From the NCBI RefSeq assembly GCF_000350085.1, contig NZ_CAUM01000127.1, forward strand, positions 1 through 39,432: DNA of 39,432 nt, written 5' to 3'. The stretch is from Mesorhizobium metallidurans STM 2683 (GTDB lineage Bacteria > Pseudomonadota > Alphaproteobacteria > Rhizobiales > Rhizobiaceae). The notes beneath the pieces were generated by a model that was not told the DNA's origin, did not search any database, and worked only from the letters and a program-made list of their open reading frames with translations. This document shows, in pieces, positions 8,176-15,947 of the stretch (positions within the stretch are counted from its first letter, which is position 1; the number at the start of each line of letters is the position of its first letter). The position numbers were made by a program, and so were the translations under genes.

Positions 8176-9009
8176 ATGCCCGCCCAACGCGAAGGCGACG
8201 ACCGCCATCCCAGCCCCGATCTCGGCCGGTTCGAGATGGTGCGGCGAGTGCCTGGCCTCTCGCTTCGGGGTATGGTGAGCGATATCTGCTTCTATCGCGA
8301 AACCATGCCCGGCCGTTTCCGCAATGTCGAATACGCCTCGCTGACCGTGCCGCTGGTCATCAGCTTCGCCGAACCCTTCGCCATCGGGCTCGGCAGGAAC
8401 CCAGGTGACAATGATCGCTTCGCCAGTTTCGCCGCCGGTCTTTATGCAGGGCCGGTGGTGATCGAGTCCTTCGGCGGTGCCTGCTGCGTCCAGATCAATT
8501 TCACGCCGCTTGGCGCCCGCCGCTTCTTCGGCCAGCCGATGAGCGAACTGACCGACCGCATGGTCGGCCTCGACGATGTGCTCGGCGTCGAAGGCACCGC
8601 GCTGCGCGAGAAGCTCGGCAATACTGAGGACTGGAGCAGCCGCTTCGACATGGCCGAAGCCTTCGTCGCCGCACGGCTGGCCGAGGCCCGGGAAACGCCG
8701 GCTGAAATCGCCTGGGCCTACGACCGGATCATCATGTCGGGCGGCCGGTTTCGCGTCTCCTCGCTGGCTGGCAGGCTGGGCTGGAGCCGCAAACATCTCT
8801 CGGAAAAATTCTCCGACGCCATCGGCGCCGGCCCCAAGACGCTGTCGCGCATCGTCCGTTTCAACCGGGCGCTCGGTCTTTCACAGCGGGACAAAAGCGA
8901 TTGGGCCGATATCGCCGCCGATTGCGGCTACGCCGACCAGTCGCATCTGGTGCGCGAATTCCGCGACCTCGCCGGGCAAACGCCGACGGCGCTTTCAGTC
9001 AAGGCATAG
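8176..9009 (+). CDS. AraC family transcriptional regulator
   Basis: This 277-residue protein has an N-terminal sensor domain of about 170 residues and a C-terminal AraC-type double helix-turn-helix. The first HTH reads RVSSLAGRLGWSRKHLSEKFSDAIGAGPKTLSRIVRFNRAL (two helices), and the second reads WADIAADCGYADQSHLVREFRDLAGQTPTAL, which is close to the AraC consensus. The sensor domain resembles the domain common in AraC regulators that sit beside VOC or DoxX-type genes; its ligand is unknown. GGAAGGAAAG precedes the ATG. The next gene, 106 bases downstream on the same strand, encodes a VOC protein, a frequent pairing that suggests the regulator controls it. Confidence 0.9.
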   Translation: MPAQREGDDRHPSPDLGRFEMVRRVPGLSLRGMVSDICFYRETMPGRFRNVEYASLTVPLVISFAEPFAIGLGRNPGDNDRFASFAAGLYAGPVVIESFGGACCVQINFTPLGARRFFGQPMSELTDRMVGLDDVLGVEGTALREKLGNTEDWSSRFDMAEAFVAARLAEARETPAEIAWAYDRIIMSGGRFRVSSLAGRLGWSRKHLSEKFSDAIGAGPKTLSRIVRFNRALGLSQRDKSDWADIAADCGYADQSHLVREFRDLAGQTPTALSVKA

Positions 9010-9115
9010 ATGCCACAGCGTCCTTTGCAGGACGCCCGAGGTAACATTTCTTCAAGACGCCGGAGCGGCCTTCGCCCAGATTGGGTCATCGACAACCCGA
9101 TTGAAGGAGACCGTC

Positions 9116-9535
9116 ATGCCCACAGCAATCGAAGCGCCCCGGCTATATCCCGCCCTGCGCTACAGGAATGCCGCCAAAATGATCGACTGGCTGGGCGAGG
9201 CCTTCGGCTTTGCCGTTCGTGCCCGCCACGGCGAAGGCGACGTCGTCCAACACGCCGAACTGACGTTCGGCTCCTCGATGATCATGCTAGGCACCGCGCG
9301 CGACGACAAATTCGGCCAGATGATCGGAGCTCCAGCCCAGGGTGGCGGCAAATCAATCTACGTCGCCGTCGCGGACGCCGACGCAGCTTATGCGCGTGCC
9401 AAGAACGCCGGCGCCGAAATCCTGGAGGAACTTGTCGACCGCGACTATGGCAGCCGCGAATTCATCTGCCGCGATCCCGAGGGCAATGTCTGGTCGTTCG
9501 GCACCTACTGGCCGAAGACGAATGAGAAGGCATGA
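9116..9535 (+). CDS. VOC family protein (glyoxalase/bleomycin resistance fold, PhnB-like)
   Basis: This 139-residue protein belongs to the vicinal oxygen chelate superfamily: LYPALRYRNAAKMIDWLGEAFGF at the start (first beta-alpha-beta unit, read as two parts), HAELTFGSSMIMLG, VADADAAYARAKNAGAEI and the closing RDPEGNVWSFGTY. The C-terminal RDPEGN(L/V)W motif is typical of the YtxH/PhnB-like branch often annotated as glyoxalase or bleomycin resistance. An AAGGAGA ribosome binding site lies 7 bases before the ATG. Members bind small metabolites or act as metal-dependent lyases or dioxygenases; no substrate can be inferred. It probably forms a transcription unit with, or is a target of, the AraC regulator upstream. 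Confidence 0.88.
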   Translation: MPTAIEAPRLYPALRYRNAAKMIDWLGEAFGFAVRARHGEGDVVQHAELTFGSSMIMLGTARDDKFGQMIGAPAQGGGKSIYVAVADADAAYARAKNAGAEILEELVDRDYGSREFICRDPEGNVWSFGTYWPKTNEKA

Positions 9536-9583
9536 ATGGACCATCGCCGACACTCAAGGGTGCCCGAAGCCTCCTCCACTTCG

Positions 9584-9761
9584 TCATCCCAGGGCGAAGC
9601 AGGAGCGAAGCTCCGTCGCGGAGACCCTGGGATCCATGCCGTAACCTTGGGCGAAGAGTTCCACGGAGCAGAATTCTGCACCGTCGCAACGCCTTGAAGT
9701 TACGGCATGGATCCTGGGGTCTGCGCTGCGTCGCTGCGCTCCTTGCTTCGCCCCAGGATGA
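9584..9761. repeat. Large inverted repeat (family B)
   Basis: The left arm 9584-9645 and right arm 9699-9761 are imperfect reverse complements of about 62 bases. Both contain CATGCCGTAAC or its complement, the CCCAGGGCGAAGC motif and TCATCC at the outer edge; the spacer is about 53 bases. It lies between the VOC gene and the convergent cobQ gene and could act as a bidirectional transcript end. A short decayed piece of the same family is visible at 14454-14501. Confidence 0.8.
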
Positions 9762-9779
9762 CCAAGCGATAGGCTTCAA

Positions 9780-11255
9780 CTAGCGCGCCAGCGCGAAAAT
9801 CGCGTCGCAGTCGAGGTGGATCTCCAACTCGGCGGCGACCTCGTCCAGCGCTCGTTCGACCTCGGCGCGATAGTCGATCCCGCCACCTTTGACGCCGAGG
9901 CTTTCCAGGAATCTTGCCCGGAACGCGTCTGCCGAAAACAGCCCGTGCAGATAGGTGCCCGATACCTTGCCGTCGGCTGAGATCGCACCGTCGTCGATGC
10001 CGTTGATAACAGCGGAAGGCCGCAACGTATCCGGTCCGGTGGTCCGGCCGAGATGGATCTCGTAGCCTTGCAGCGGCAGGTCGAATGGCACAGAATGCGC
10101 GCTGACATTGCGCACCGTTTTTTCCCGCTCCATCACCGTTTCGATGTCCAGCAGGCCAAGGCCCTCCGCCTCGCTTACACTGCCTTCGATGCCGTCGGGA
10201 TCGCGCACAATTTTGCCCAGCATCTGGAAGCCGCCACAAATGCCGACAATGTGGCCGCCACGCTTGTGATGGGCGAGAAGGTCGCGGTCCCAGCCATTCT
10301 CGCGGAATTTCATAAGGTCGGCGATTGTCGATTTCGAACCGGGAATGACCACCAGCCCGGCATCCCGCGGCAGCGTCTTTCCCGGCGGCACGAAGACCAC
10401 CTCGACCTGCGGTTCGGCCTTGAGCGGGTCGAGATCGTCAAAGTTGGCGATGCGCCCGAGCATCGGCACGGCAACCTTCAGCGCCCGTTTCTCGCCGGAG
10501 GTCAGCCGTTCGAGCACGACTGAATCCTCCGACGGCAAGCGCGCCGCCGCCTTGAGCCACGGCACGACGCCGAAGCAGCGCCAGCCTGTGAATTTTTCGA
10601 TCGACTTGATGCCGTCCTCGAACAGCGAGACATCGCCGCGGAACTTGTTGATGAGATAGCCGACGATCATGCGCCGGTCTTCCTCCGGCAGGATCAAATG
10701 CGTGCCGGCCACCGAGGCGATGACGCCGCCGCGATCGATATCGCCAACCAGCACCACCGGCACGTTGGCGCGCGTCGCAAAGCCCATATTGGCAATGTCG
10801 CGGTTCCTGAGATTGATCTCGGCGGGCGACCCCGCGCCCTCGACGATGACAAGGTCGGCGCCCTCGCCGACCTTCGCCCAGGAGTCCAGCACCGCATCCA
10901 TCAGCCGGCCCTTCAACGCCTGATAGTCACGTGCCCTCGCCTCGCCGAACACCTTGCCCTGCACGACGACTTGCGCGCCGACATCGGTTTGCGGCTTGAG
11001 CAGCACCGGGTTCATGTGGACCGAGGGCGCGACGCCACAGGCGATCGCCTGCAGCCATTGCGCCCGGCCGATCTCGCCGCCGCCGGCATTGTTGTCGCCG
11101 GGAATGTCGGCGACGGCGGCATTGTTCGACATGTTCTGGGGCTTGAACGGCCGCACCCTCAGGCCGCGTTTCTTCGCTGCACGGCAGAGACCCGCGACCA
11201 GCACCGTCTTGCCGACATCGGAACCCGTGCCTTGCAGCATGATCGCCTTGGCCAT
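9780..11255 (-). CDS. cobQ: Cobyric acid synthase
   Basis: This 491-residue enzyme amidates four peripheral carboxylates of adenosylcobyrinic acid a,c-diamide, using glutamine and ATP, in the late part of adenosylcobalamin synthesis. The N-terminal ATPase domain starts AIMLQGTGSDVGKT, with the P-loop at residues 9-17, followed by the family motif FKPQNMSNNAAV. The C-terminal triad glutamine amidotransferase domain has the nucleophile Cys in GICGGFQMLG and the catalytic His in TYLHGLF. Length is normal for CobQ. It starts only three bases after the stop of the DMSP-lyase-like cupin gene, so the two are probably cotranscribed. Other cob genes are not in the window, and no cobalamin riboswitch is evident upstream. 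Confidence 0.96.
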   Translation of the reverse strand: MAKAIMLQGTGSDVGKTVLVAGLCRAAKKRGLRVRPFKPQNMSNNAAVADIPGDNNAGGGEIGRAQWLQAIACGVAPSVHMNPVLLKPQTDVGAQVVVQGKVFGEARARDYQALKGRLMDAVLDSWAKVGEGADLVIVEGAGSPAEINLRNRDIANMGFATRANVPVVLVGDIDRGGVIASVAGTHLILPEEDRRMIVGYLINKFRGDVSLFEDGIKSIEKFTGWRCFGVVPWLKAAARLPSEDSVVLERLTSGEKRALKVAVPMLGRIANFDDLDPLKAEPQVEVVFVPPGKTLPRDAGLVVIPGSKSTIADLMKFRENGWDRDLLAHHKRGGHIVGICGGFQMLGKIVRDPDGIEGSVSEAEGLGLLDIETVMEREKTVRNVSAHSVPFDLPLQGYEIHLGRTTGPDTLRPSAVINGIDDGAISADGKVSGTYLHGLFSADAFRARFLESLGVKGGGIDYRAEVERALDEVAAELEIHLDCDAIFALAR

Positions 11256-11258
11256 GGC

Positions 11259-11873
11259 TCAGGCCCTGCCCTGCGCGACTGTGCCGGGGACGGTCGATTT
11301 CTGCGCCAGTGGTCCGCCACGCCAGATGTACAATGCCAGCAGCGGCTCCTTGGCCGTTCGCATGGCGTGGCTGACATCGGAGGCATGGTGGATCACCTCG
11401 CCCGCTTCGCGAAGGCGAAAGCCGCTGTCGCCCTTGTGCCATTCCGTCCCGCCGGTCAGCGGAATGTAGATCTCCTCGGCGATATGGTGGTGGTCGGGAT
11501 AGACGATGCCGGGCCCGAGGATCAGCAGGCCGGCCGCGACCTCATCATTGACGAAGTGGCCGCGCGTGCCGAAGACCTCCAGCCAGCCATATCTGGTCAG
11601 GAATTCCGCGCCAAAATCGGCGGCGTTGTAGGTCTGGCCCCAGCGCAGCTCATTGCGATGCGCCGCGAGGAACCGTGCCAGGGATCTGGCATTCGGCGGC
11701 GCAAGCTCGGCGGCGCGATCGAGATAGCCAAGGCAAGGCAGGCGGTGCGGCTCGAGCTGGCGCGACGGCATGTCCCAGCCGATCCGGGCCACCGCATCGC
11801 GCACCAGCGCCTCCTCGAACGTTTCGAGATAGGTTCGGAAATGCTCAAGCAGTTTATTCGAATTCGTCGACAC
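11259..11873 (-). CDS. Cupin of the DMSP lyase-like (DLL: DddL/DddQ/DddW/DddK) superfamily
   Basis: This is a 204-residue single-cupin protein with an N-terminal helical part. The first cupin motif is PDHHHIAEEIYIPLTGG, where His130, Glu134 and Tyr136 have the spacing of the metal ligands and catalytic Tyr I recall for DddQ. A second motif with His169 (DVSHAM) supplies the remaining metal ligand, and the C-terminus ends LLALYIWRGG, typical of this superfamily. Known members split dimethylsulfoniopropionate into dimethyl sulfide and acrylate, but many relatives have weak or unknown activity. I start at the GTG at 11873, which has GGAGCAAG upstream; an ORF extension to 11990 would add 39 atypical residues. 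It is cotranscribed with cobQ and divergent from an acyl-CoA dehydrogenase gene. Family is confident; substrate is not. Confidence 0.8.
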   Translation of the reverse strand: MSTNSNKLLEHFRTYLETFEEALVRDAVARIGWDMPSRQLEPHRLPCLGYLDRAAELAPPNARSLARFLAAHRNELRWGQTYNAADFGAEFLTRYGWLEVFGTRGHFVNDEVAAGLLILGPGIVYPDHHHIAEEIYIPLTGGTEWHKGDSGFRLREAGEVIHHASDVSHAMRTAKEPLLALYIWRGGPLAQKSTVPGTVAQGRA

Positions 11874-12001
11874 ATCTTGCTCCGATTTGCGCACAGCCGT
11901 TCCGCAAAGCGTCGGGTTGCGCGGCGGCATCATTGGTCTAGATTGGTGCGCGCGCAAAGCCAAAAACAACAGGCCAGCAAGCCAACCCAAGGGAGCACGC
12001 C

Positions 12002-13168
12002 ATGGACGCCGCGGTCGATGCGAGCACCAGCCAGTTCGAACTCAACGAGGACCAGCGCGCCATCCAGGAGATGGCCGGGGCCTTCGCAGCCGACCGCGTC
12101 GCGCCTCACGCATTGGACTGGGACCGCAACAAGCATTTTCCGGCGGATGTGATCCGCGAGACCGGCCCGCTCGGCTTCGGCGGCATCTATGTCAGGGATG
12201 ATGTCGGCGGCTCGGCACTTGGCCGGCTGGACGCCGTGCTGATCTTCGAAGCGCTTTCTCGCGCCGATCCGGCCTTCTCCTCCTTCATCTCGATCCACAA
12301 CATGGTGGCCTCGATGATCGACCGCTTCGGCAGCGAGGAGCAGCGCCACCGCTTCCTGCCGAAGCTGACCTCGATGGAATGGCTGGCGAGCTATTGCCTG
12401 ACCGAACCGGGCTCGGGGTCGGATGCGGCGGCGTTGAAGACGCGCGCAGTGAGGAGTGGAGGCGACTATGTGCTGAACGGCGCCAAGCAGTTCATCTCGG
12501 GCGCCGGCGACAGCGACCTCTATGTCGTCATGGCGCGCACTGGCGCCGACGGGCCGAAGGGCATTTCCACCTTCGTCGTGCCGAAGGATGCGCCGGGCCT
12601 CTCCTTCGGCGCCGACGAGCACAAGATGGGCTGGCACATGCAGTCTACCCGGCAGGTCGTCTTCGAGGACTGCAAGGTGCCGGCGGAGAACCTGCTCTCG
12701 TCAGAAGGCGCCGGTTTCGGCATCGCCATGGCCGGTCTCGATGGCGGCCGGCTCAACATTGCCGCCTGTTCGCTGGGCGGCGCGCAATCGGCGCTCGACA
12801 AGGCGCTTTCCTACACGGCCGAGCGCAAGGCTTTCGGCAGCAAGATCAACCAGTTCCAGGCGCTGCAGTTCAAACTCGCCGACATGGAGACCGAGCTGCA
12901 GGCGGCGCGCATCTTCCTCTATGCCGCGGCCGCGAAACTCGACCGCAAGGCGCCGGATGCCGGGAAATGGTCGGCGATGGCCAAGCGCTTCGTCACCGAC
13001 ATCGGCTTCAACGTCGCCAACGATGCGCTGCAACTGCATGGCGGCTACGGCTATCTGCACGATTACGGCATCGAGAAGCTGGTTCGGGATCTGCGTGTCC
13101 ACCAAATCCTCGAAGGCACCAACGAGATCATGCGCGTCATCGTCGCGCGATCGCTGATCGGTCGTTGA
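12002..13168 (+). CDS. Acyl-CoA dehydrogenase, isobutyryl-CoA dehydrogenase-like
   Basis: This 388-residue FAD-dependent enzyme oxidises a short, probably branched acyl-CoA to the enoyl-CoA and passes electrons to ETF. Both family signatures are visible: CLTEPGSGSDAAAL and the C-terminal QLHGGYGYLHDYGIEKLVRD. The catalytic Glu is Glu371 in ILEGTNEIMR, the position used by ACAD8-like and short-chain enzymes. AAGGGAG lies 7 bases before the ATG. The downstream mmsB gene belongs to valine breakdown, so isobutyryl-CoA is the likely substrate; a 2-methylbutyryl-CoA or general short-chain role is possible. An 81-base gap holding a family A repeat separates the two genes. It diverges from the DMSP lyase-like cupin gene across about 130 bases. 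Confidence 0.93.
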   Translation: MDAAVDASTSQFELNEDQRAIQEMAGAFAADRVAPHALDWDRNKHFPADVIRETGPLGFGGIYVRDDVGGSALGRLDAVLIFEALSRADPAFSSFISIHNMVASMIDRFGSEEQRHRFLPKLTSMEWLASYCLTEPGSGSDAAALKTRAVRSGGDYVLNGAKQFISGAGDSDLYVVMARTGADGPKGISTFVVPKDAPGLSFGADEHKMGWHMQSTRQVVFEDCKVPAENLLSSEGAGFGIAMAGLDGGRLNIAACSLGGAQSALDKALSYTAERKAFGSKINQFQALQFKLADMETELQAARIFLYAAAAKLDRKAPDAGKWSAMAKRFVTDIGFNVANDALQLHGGYGYLHDYGIEKLVRDLRVHQILEGTNEIMRVIVARSLIGR

Positions 13169-13174
13169 CGCCAA

Positions 13175-13221
13175 TGCATGTCGCCCAAAAGTGCGCAGCG
13201 GTTTTGGGGTAACTACATGCG
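13175..13221. repeat. Palindromic intergenic repeat, short copy (family A)
   Basis: TGCATGTCGCCCAAAA at 13175, then GTGCGCAGCG, then GTTTTGGGG, with the outer TGCATG and CATGCG parts imperfectly paired. It is the compact form of the element at 7961 and lies between the acyl-CoA dehydrogenase gene and mmsB, ending about 20 bases before the mmsB ribosome binding site. Confidence 0.75.
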
Positions 13222-13248
13222 TCAAAAACAAAAGATCAGGAGAACACG

Positions 13249-14133
13249 ATGACCACCATCGCCTTCATCGGCCTGGGCAACATGGGCAACCCGATGGCCG
13301 CCAACCTGGTCAAGGCGGGCCATGCCGTGCATGGCTTCGACCTGATGCCTGAGAACCTCACCATCGCCAAGGACCACGGCGTCGTGATCATGGCCAATGC
13401 GATTGCCGCCGTGAGAGATGCCGATGTGATCATCACCATGCTGCCGGCCGGCAAGCATGTGCTCTCGGTCTACGAGGACATCGCCCCCAAGGCGAAGAAG
13501 CGCACGTTGTTCATCGATTCCTCGACCATCGATGTCGAGTCGGCGCGAAAGGCCCACGCCATCGCCGGCAAGCACGGCCTGCTTTCCATCGACGCGCCGG
13601 TTTCCGGCGGTACCGTAGGTGCCACCGCCGGCACGCTGACCTTCATGGCCGGTGGCTCGAAGGATGCCTTCGCCAGGGCCGAGCCGATCCTCAAGCCGAT
13701 GGCCGGCCGTATCGTCCATTGCGGCGACGGTGGCGCCGGACAGGCGGCAAAGATCTGCAACAATATGATCCTCGGCATTTCGATGATCGGCGTCGCCGAG
13801 GCGTTCGTGCTGGCGGAAAAGCTTGGTCTCTCGAATCAGGCGCTGTTCGACGTCGCCTCGACCTCTTCCGGCCAGTGCTGGTCGCTCACCACCTATTGCC
13901 CGGTGCCCGGCCCGGTGCCGACATCGCCAGCCAACAACGGCTACAGGCCGGGATTCGCGGCAGCCCTTATGCTGAAAGACCTGAAACTGTCGCAAGAAGC
14001 CGCGCAAAGCAGCGGCGCGGTGACGCCACTTGGCGCCGAAGCCGCGCAACTTTACGCGTTGTTCAATGCACAAGGGAATGCCGGCGCCGATTTTTCCGGC
14101 ATCATAAATTTTCTCCGTGGTGCCCCTGCGTAA
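13249..14133 (+). CDS. mmsB: 3-Hydroxyisobutyrate dehydrogenase
   Basis: This 294-residue NAD-dependent dehydrogenase oxidises 3-hydroxyisobutyrate to methylmalonate semialdehyde in valine catabolism. The Rossmann motif GLGNMGNPMA (residues 8-17) starts the protein. The substrate loop DAPVSGGTVGATAGTLTFM is canonical for the family, and catalytic Lys168 lies in GAGQAAKICNNM. The segment SSGQCWSLTTYCPVPGPVP and a C-terminal helix with KDLKLSQEAA agree with true MmsB rather than tartronate semialdehyde reductase. CAGGAG precedes the ATG by about 6 bases. With the acyl-CoA dehydrogenase upstream it gives two steps of the valine path; the enoyl-CoA hydratase and hydroxyisobutyryl-CoA hydrolase are not present here. 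Confidence 0.95.
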   Translation: MTTIAFIGLGNMGNPMAANLVKAGHAVHGFDLMPENLTIAKDHGVVIMANAIAAVRDADVIITMLPAGKHVLSVYEDIAPKAKKRTLFIDSSTIDVESARKAHAIAGKHGLLSIDAPVSGGTVGATAGTLTFMAGGSKDAFARAEPILKPMAGRIVHCGDGGAGQAAKICNNMILGISMIGVAEAFVLAEKLGLSNQALFDVASTSSGQCWSLTTYCPVPGPVPTSPANNGYRPGFAAALMLKDLKLSQEAAQSSGAVTPLGAEAAQLYALFNAQGNAGADFSGIINFLRGAPA

Positions 14134-14167
14134 GATCCTGACTTCACAAGGCTTTTGGATTTTCTAG

Positions 14168-14203
14168 TGCCTGTCGCGCAAAAGTGCGCAGCGGTTTTGC
14201 GAC
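14168..14203. repeat. Palindromic intergenic repeat, minimal copy (family A)
   Basis: TGCCTGTCGCGCAAAAGTG then CGCAGCGGTTTTGCGAC. The outer GTCGC/GCGAC and inner GCAAAA/TTTTGC pair, so this variant has kept its hairpin through compensating changes (CGCAAAA with TTTTGCG instead of CCCAAAA with TTTTGGG). It begins 35 bases after the mmsB stop. Confidence 0.7.
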
Positions 14204-14239
14204 GCTTTAGCCGGCAAAGATCGCGAATTTAGATTTGCT

Positions 14240-14430
14240 TAAGCTCTCGATAACCCGGCGGTAACGATGTGCCTGTAAAACGGATTGCGAGGCGGATGCA
14301 TCCGCCCGGCGCTCCGGATCAGGTCTCGCGTACCGGAGCCCGTAAGTTTCGCAAGTGCATTTGTAGCGAAACGCCATGCGTATCTGGCAAAGCCGCGTTC
14401 CCGATGGGACGCGGTTTTTGCGTTTTTAGA
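14240..14430 (+). ncRNA. Candidate structured small RNA with intrinsic terminator
   Basis: Three separate hairpins follow one another: the perfect palindrome GGCGGATGCATCCGCC (14291-14306), GCTCCGG with CCGGAGC (14311-14317 and 14333-14339), and GTTTCGC with GCGAAAC (14346-14352 and 14366-14372). A G+C-rich stem, CCGCGT to ACGCGG (about 14393-14413), follows and runs into TTTTTGCGTTTTT, a good rho-independent terminator for the plus strand. The region is 100 or more bases beyond the mmsB stop and converges on an oppositely oriented gene, so a stand-alone or 3'-UTR-derived RNA fits best. I do not recognise a known Rfam family, and the 5' end is a guess. Confidence 0.4.
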
Positions 14431-14453
14431 ACCTCGCGGCGCTCGATCCTATG

Positions 14454-14501
14454 CTTCGTCATCCGGGCCGGAGCGCCTTGCTCCGCCCCAGGGTTGACGA
14501 C
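14454..14501. repeat. Decayed fragment of inverted repeat family B
   Basis: CTTCGTCATCCGGGCCGGAG, a small hairpin GGAGCGCCTTGCTCC, then CCCCAGGGTTGACGA. The outer TCGTCA and TGACGA pair. It resembles a shortened copy of the element at 9584-9761 and lies just beyond the end of the aminotransferase gene. Confidence 0.5.
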
Positions 14502-14518
14502 AGGAAAGATCGTTCTGA

Positions 14519-15898
14519 TCAGCGCTTGCGCAGATCCGCTTGCGCCAGATCCAGCGCCTTGGCGATGCGCTCGCAGGCCATGTCGATCGTCTCGCGCGTC
14601 CAGATGAGCGGAGGCGACAGGATCATCGTGTCGCCGGTGGCGCGCAGCATCATGCCCTGGGCGATCGCATGGTCGCGGACGGTCACCGCAGCGCTGCCCG
14701 CGGGAAGAAAACGCTCCTTGGTCGCCTTATCCCTAACGATCTCGATCGCCCCCATCAGCCCGATCGAACGCACCTCGCCGACCAACTCGTGTCCGGCAAT
14801 CTGGTCCTGCAGCGCCTTGGCGAAATAGGGTCCGGTGTCGTTCTTGACGCGGTCCACCAGGCCTTCCCGTTCCATGATCTCGAGGTTCTTCAGCGCCACG
14901 GCGCAGGCCACAGGATGACCCGAATAGGTGTAGCCGTGATAGAACTCGCCGCCCTTCTCGACCAGCGTCGCCGCGATGCGGTCGCCGACCAGCAGCGCTG
15001 ACAGCGGCTGGTAGCCGGAGGTCAACGCCTTGGCCGTGGTTATCGTGTCCGGCTCGATGCCGAAGGTCTGTGCGGCGAACCATTCGCCGGTTCGGCCATA
15101 GCCGGTGATGACCTCGTCCAGCATCAGCAGCACATCGTATTTGCGGCAGATGCGCTGCACTTCCGGCCAGTAGCTTAGCGGCGGGATCTTCACGCCGCCC
15201 GCCCCCATCACCGGCTCGCCGATGAAGGCGGCGACCTTGTCGGCGCCGGCTTCGAGGATGGCGTCGTCGACGGCCTTCGCCGCACGAAGGCCGAAATCAT
15301 GGTCGCTTTCGCCGGGCAGCGCCAGCTCATAGGCGTAAGGCATCATCACATGGACGATGTTGGGCACCGCGCCGCCAAGCTGCTTGTGCATCAGGTCCAT
15401 GCCGCCCAGCGACGTGCCGGCAATCGTCGAGCCGTGATAGCCCATCTTGCGCGCAATGATGCGGTTCTTCTGCGGCTTGCCTTCCAGCGCCCAGTAGTGA
15501 CGCACGAGGCGCAGCGCCGTGTCGTTGGCCTCCGAACCGGACGAGCCATAGAACACCTGGCTGACATTCCTGGGCGCCAGTTCCGCCAGCTTCCTGGAGA
15601 GCAGCACCGGCGTCGGCGTCGAGCATTTGAAGAAGGAATTGTAGTAGGGCAGTTCCTTCATCTGGGCATAAGCTGCATCGGCCAACTCGTCGCGGCCGTA
15701 GCCGACATTGACGCACCACAGCCCGGCCATTCCGTCGAGGATTTCCGTCCCGTCGGCATCGTAGATGAACGGCCCGTTGGCGTGGGTGATGATGCGCGAG
15801 CCGGCCTCGCGCAATTCCTTGTGGTCGGTGAAGGGATGCAGATGATGCGCGGCGTCGATCTGCTGAAGCTGCTTCAGCGAGTAATTCTGGTAAGTCAT
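14519..15898 (-). CDS. Class III (omega) aminotransferase, PLP-dependent
   Basis: This 459-residue cytoplasmic enzyme moves an amino group from an omega-amino acid or amine to a keto acid, commonly pyruvate. Visible landmarks are GMAGLWCVNVGYGRDEL near residue 57-72, the PLP phosphate loop YGSSGSEANDTALRL (117-131), the Asp of LMLDEVITGYGRTG (Asp261) that holds the pyridine nitrogen, and Lys290 in TTAKALTSGYQPLSA that forms the Schiff base. It is the full family length and has a GAGGAAAG ribosome binding site. The pattern is that of the beta-alanine/putrescine/taurine-pyruvate aminotransferase group; the substrate cannot be fixed. The upstream prolyl oligopeptidase gene is on the same strand, about 200 bases away. 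Confidence 0.93.
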   Translation of the reverse strand: MTYQNYSLKQLQQIDAAHHLHPFTDHKELREAGSRIITHANGPFIYDADGTEILDGMAGLWCVNVGYGRDELADAAYAQMKELPYYNSFFKCSTPTPVLLSRKLAELAPRNVSQVFYGSSGSEANDTALRLVRHYWALEGKPQKNRIIARKMGYHGSTIAGTSLGGMDLMHKQLGGAVPNIVHVMMPYAYELALPGESDHDFGLRAAKAVDDAILEAGADKVAAFIGEPVMGAGGVKIPPLSYWPEVQRICRKYDVLLMLDEVITGYGRTGEWFAAQTFGIEPDTITTAKALTSGYQPLSALLVGDRIAATLVEKGGEFYHGYTYSGHPVACAVALKNLEIMEREGLVDRVKNDTGPYFAKALQDQIAGHELVGEVRSIGLMGAIEIVRDKATKERFLPAGSAAVTVRDHAIAQGMMLRATGDTMILSPPLIWTRETIDMACERIAKALDLAQADLRKR

Positions 15899-15947
15899 GT
15901 CTGATCTTTCCTCTTTGAATCAATCCGGCAAGGCCGGGGCGGATTCT

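Larger units (their letters stand above)
14134..14518. other. 385-base gene-free stretch between convergent genes
   Basis: No credible protein gene is visible: the in-frame ORFs have no ribosome binding site and cross the hairpins. In order, it holds a short family A repeat (14168-14203), a row of hairpins ending in a terminator on the plus strand (candidate small RNA, about 14240-14430), and a decayed family B repeat piece (14454-14501) next to the stop of the aminotransferase gene. Confidence 0.6.

Noticed and set aside
11874..11990. 39-residue N-terminal extension of the DMSP lyase-like cupin
   Set aside because: It has no ribosome binding site and covers the divergent promoter region; the GTG at 11873 has GGAG at good spacing.
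7961..14203. CRISPR array from the recurring palindromic repeats
   Set aside because: The copies are kilobases apart, differ in length and have no regular spacers, and no cas genes are present.
14269..14607. 112-residue ORF over the candidate small RNA
   Set aside because: It runs through the hairpins, the terminator and into the antisense of the aminotransferase gene, with no ribosome binding site or protein-like pattern.
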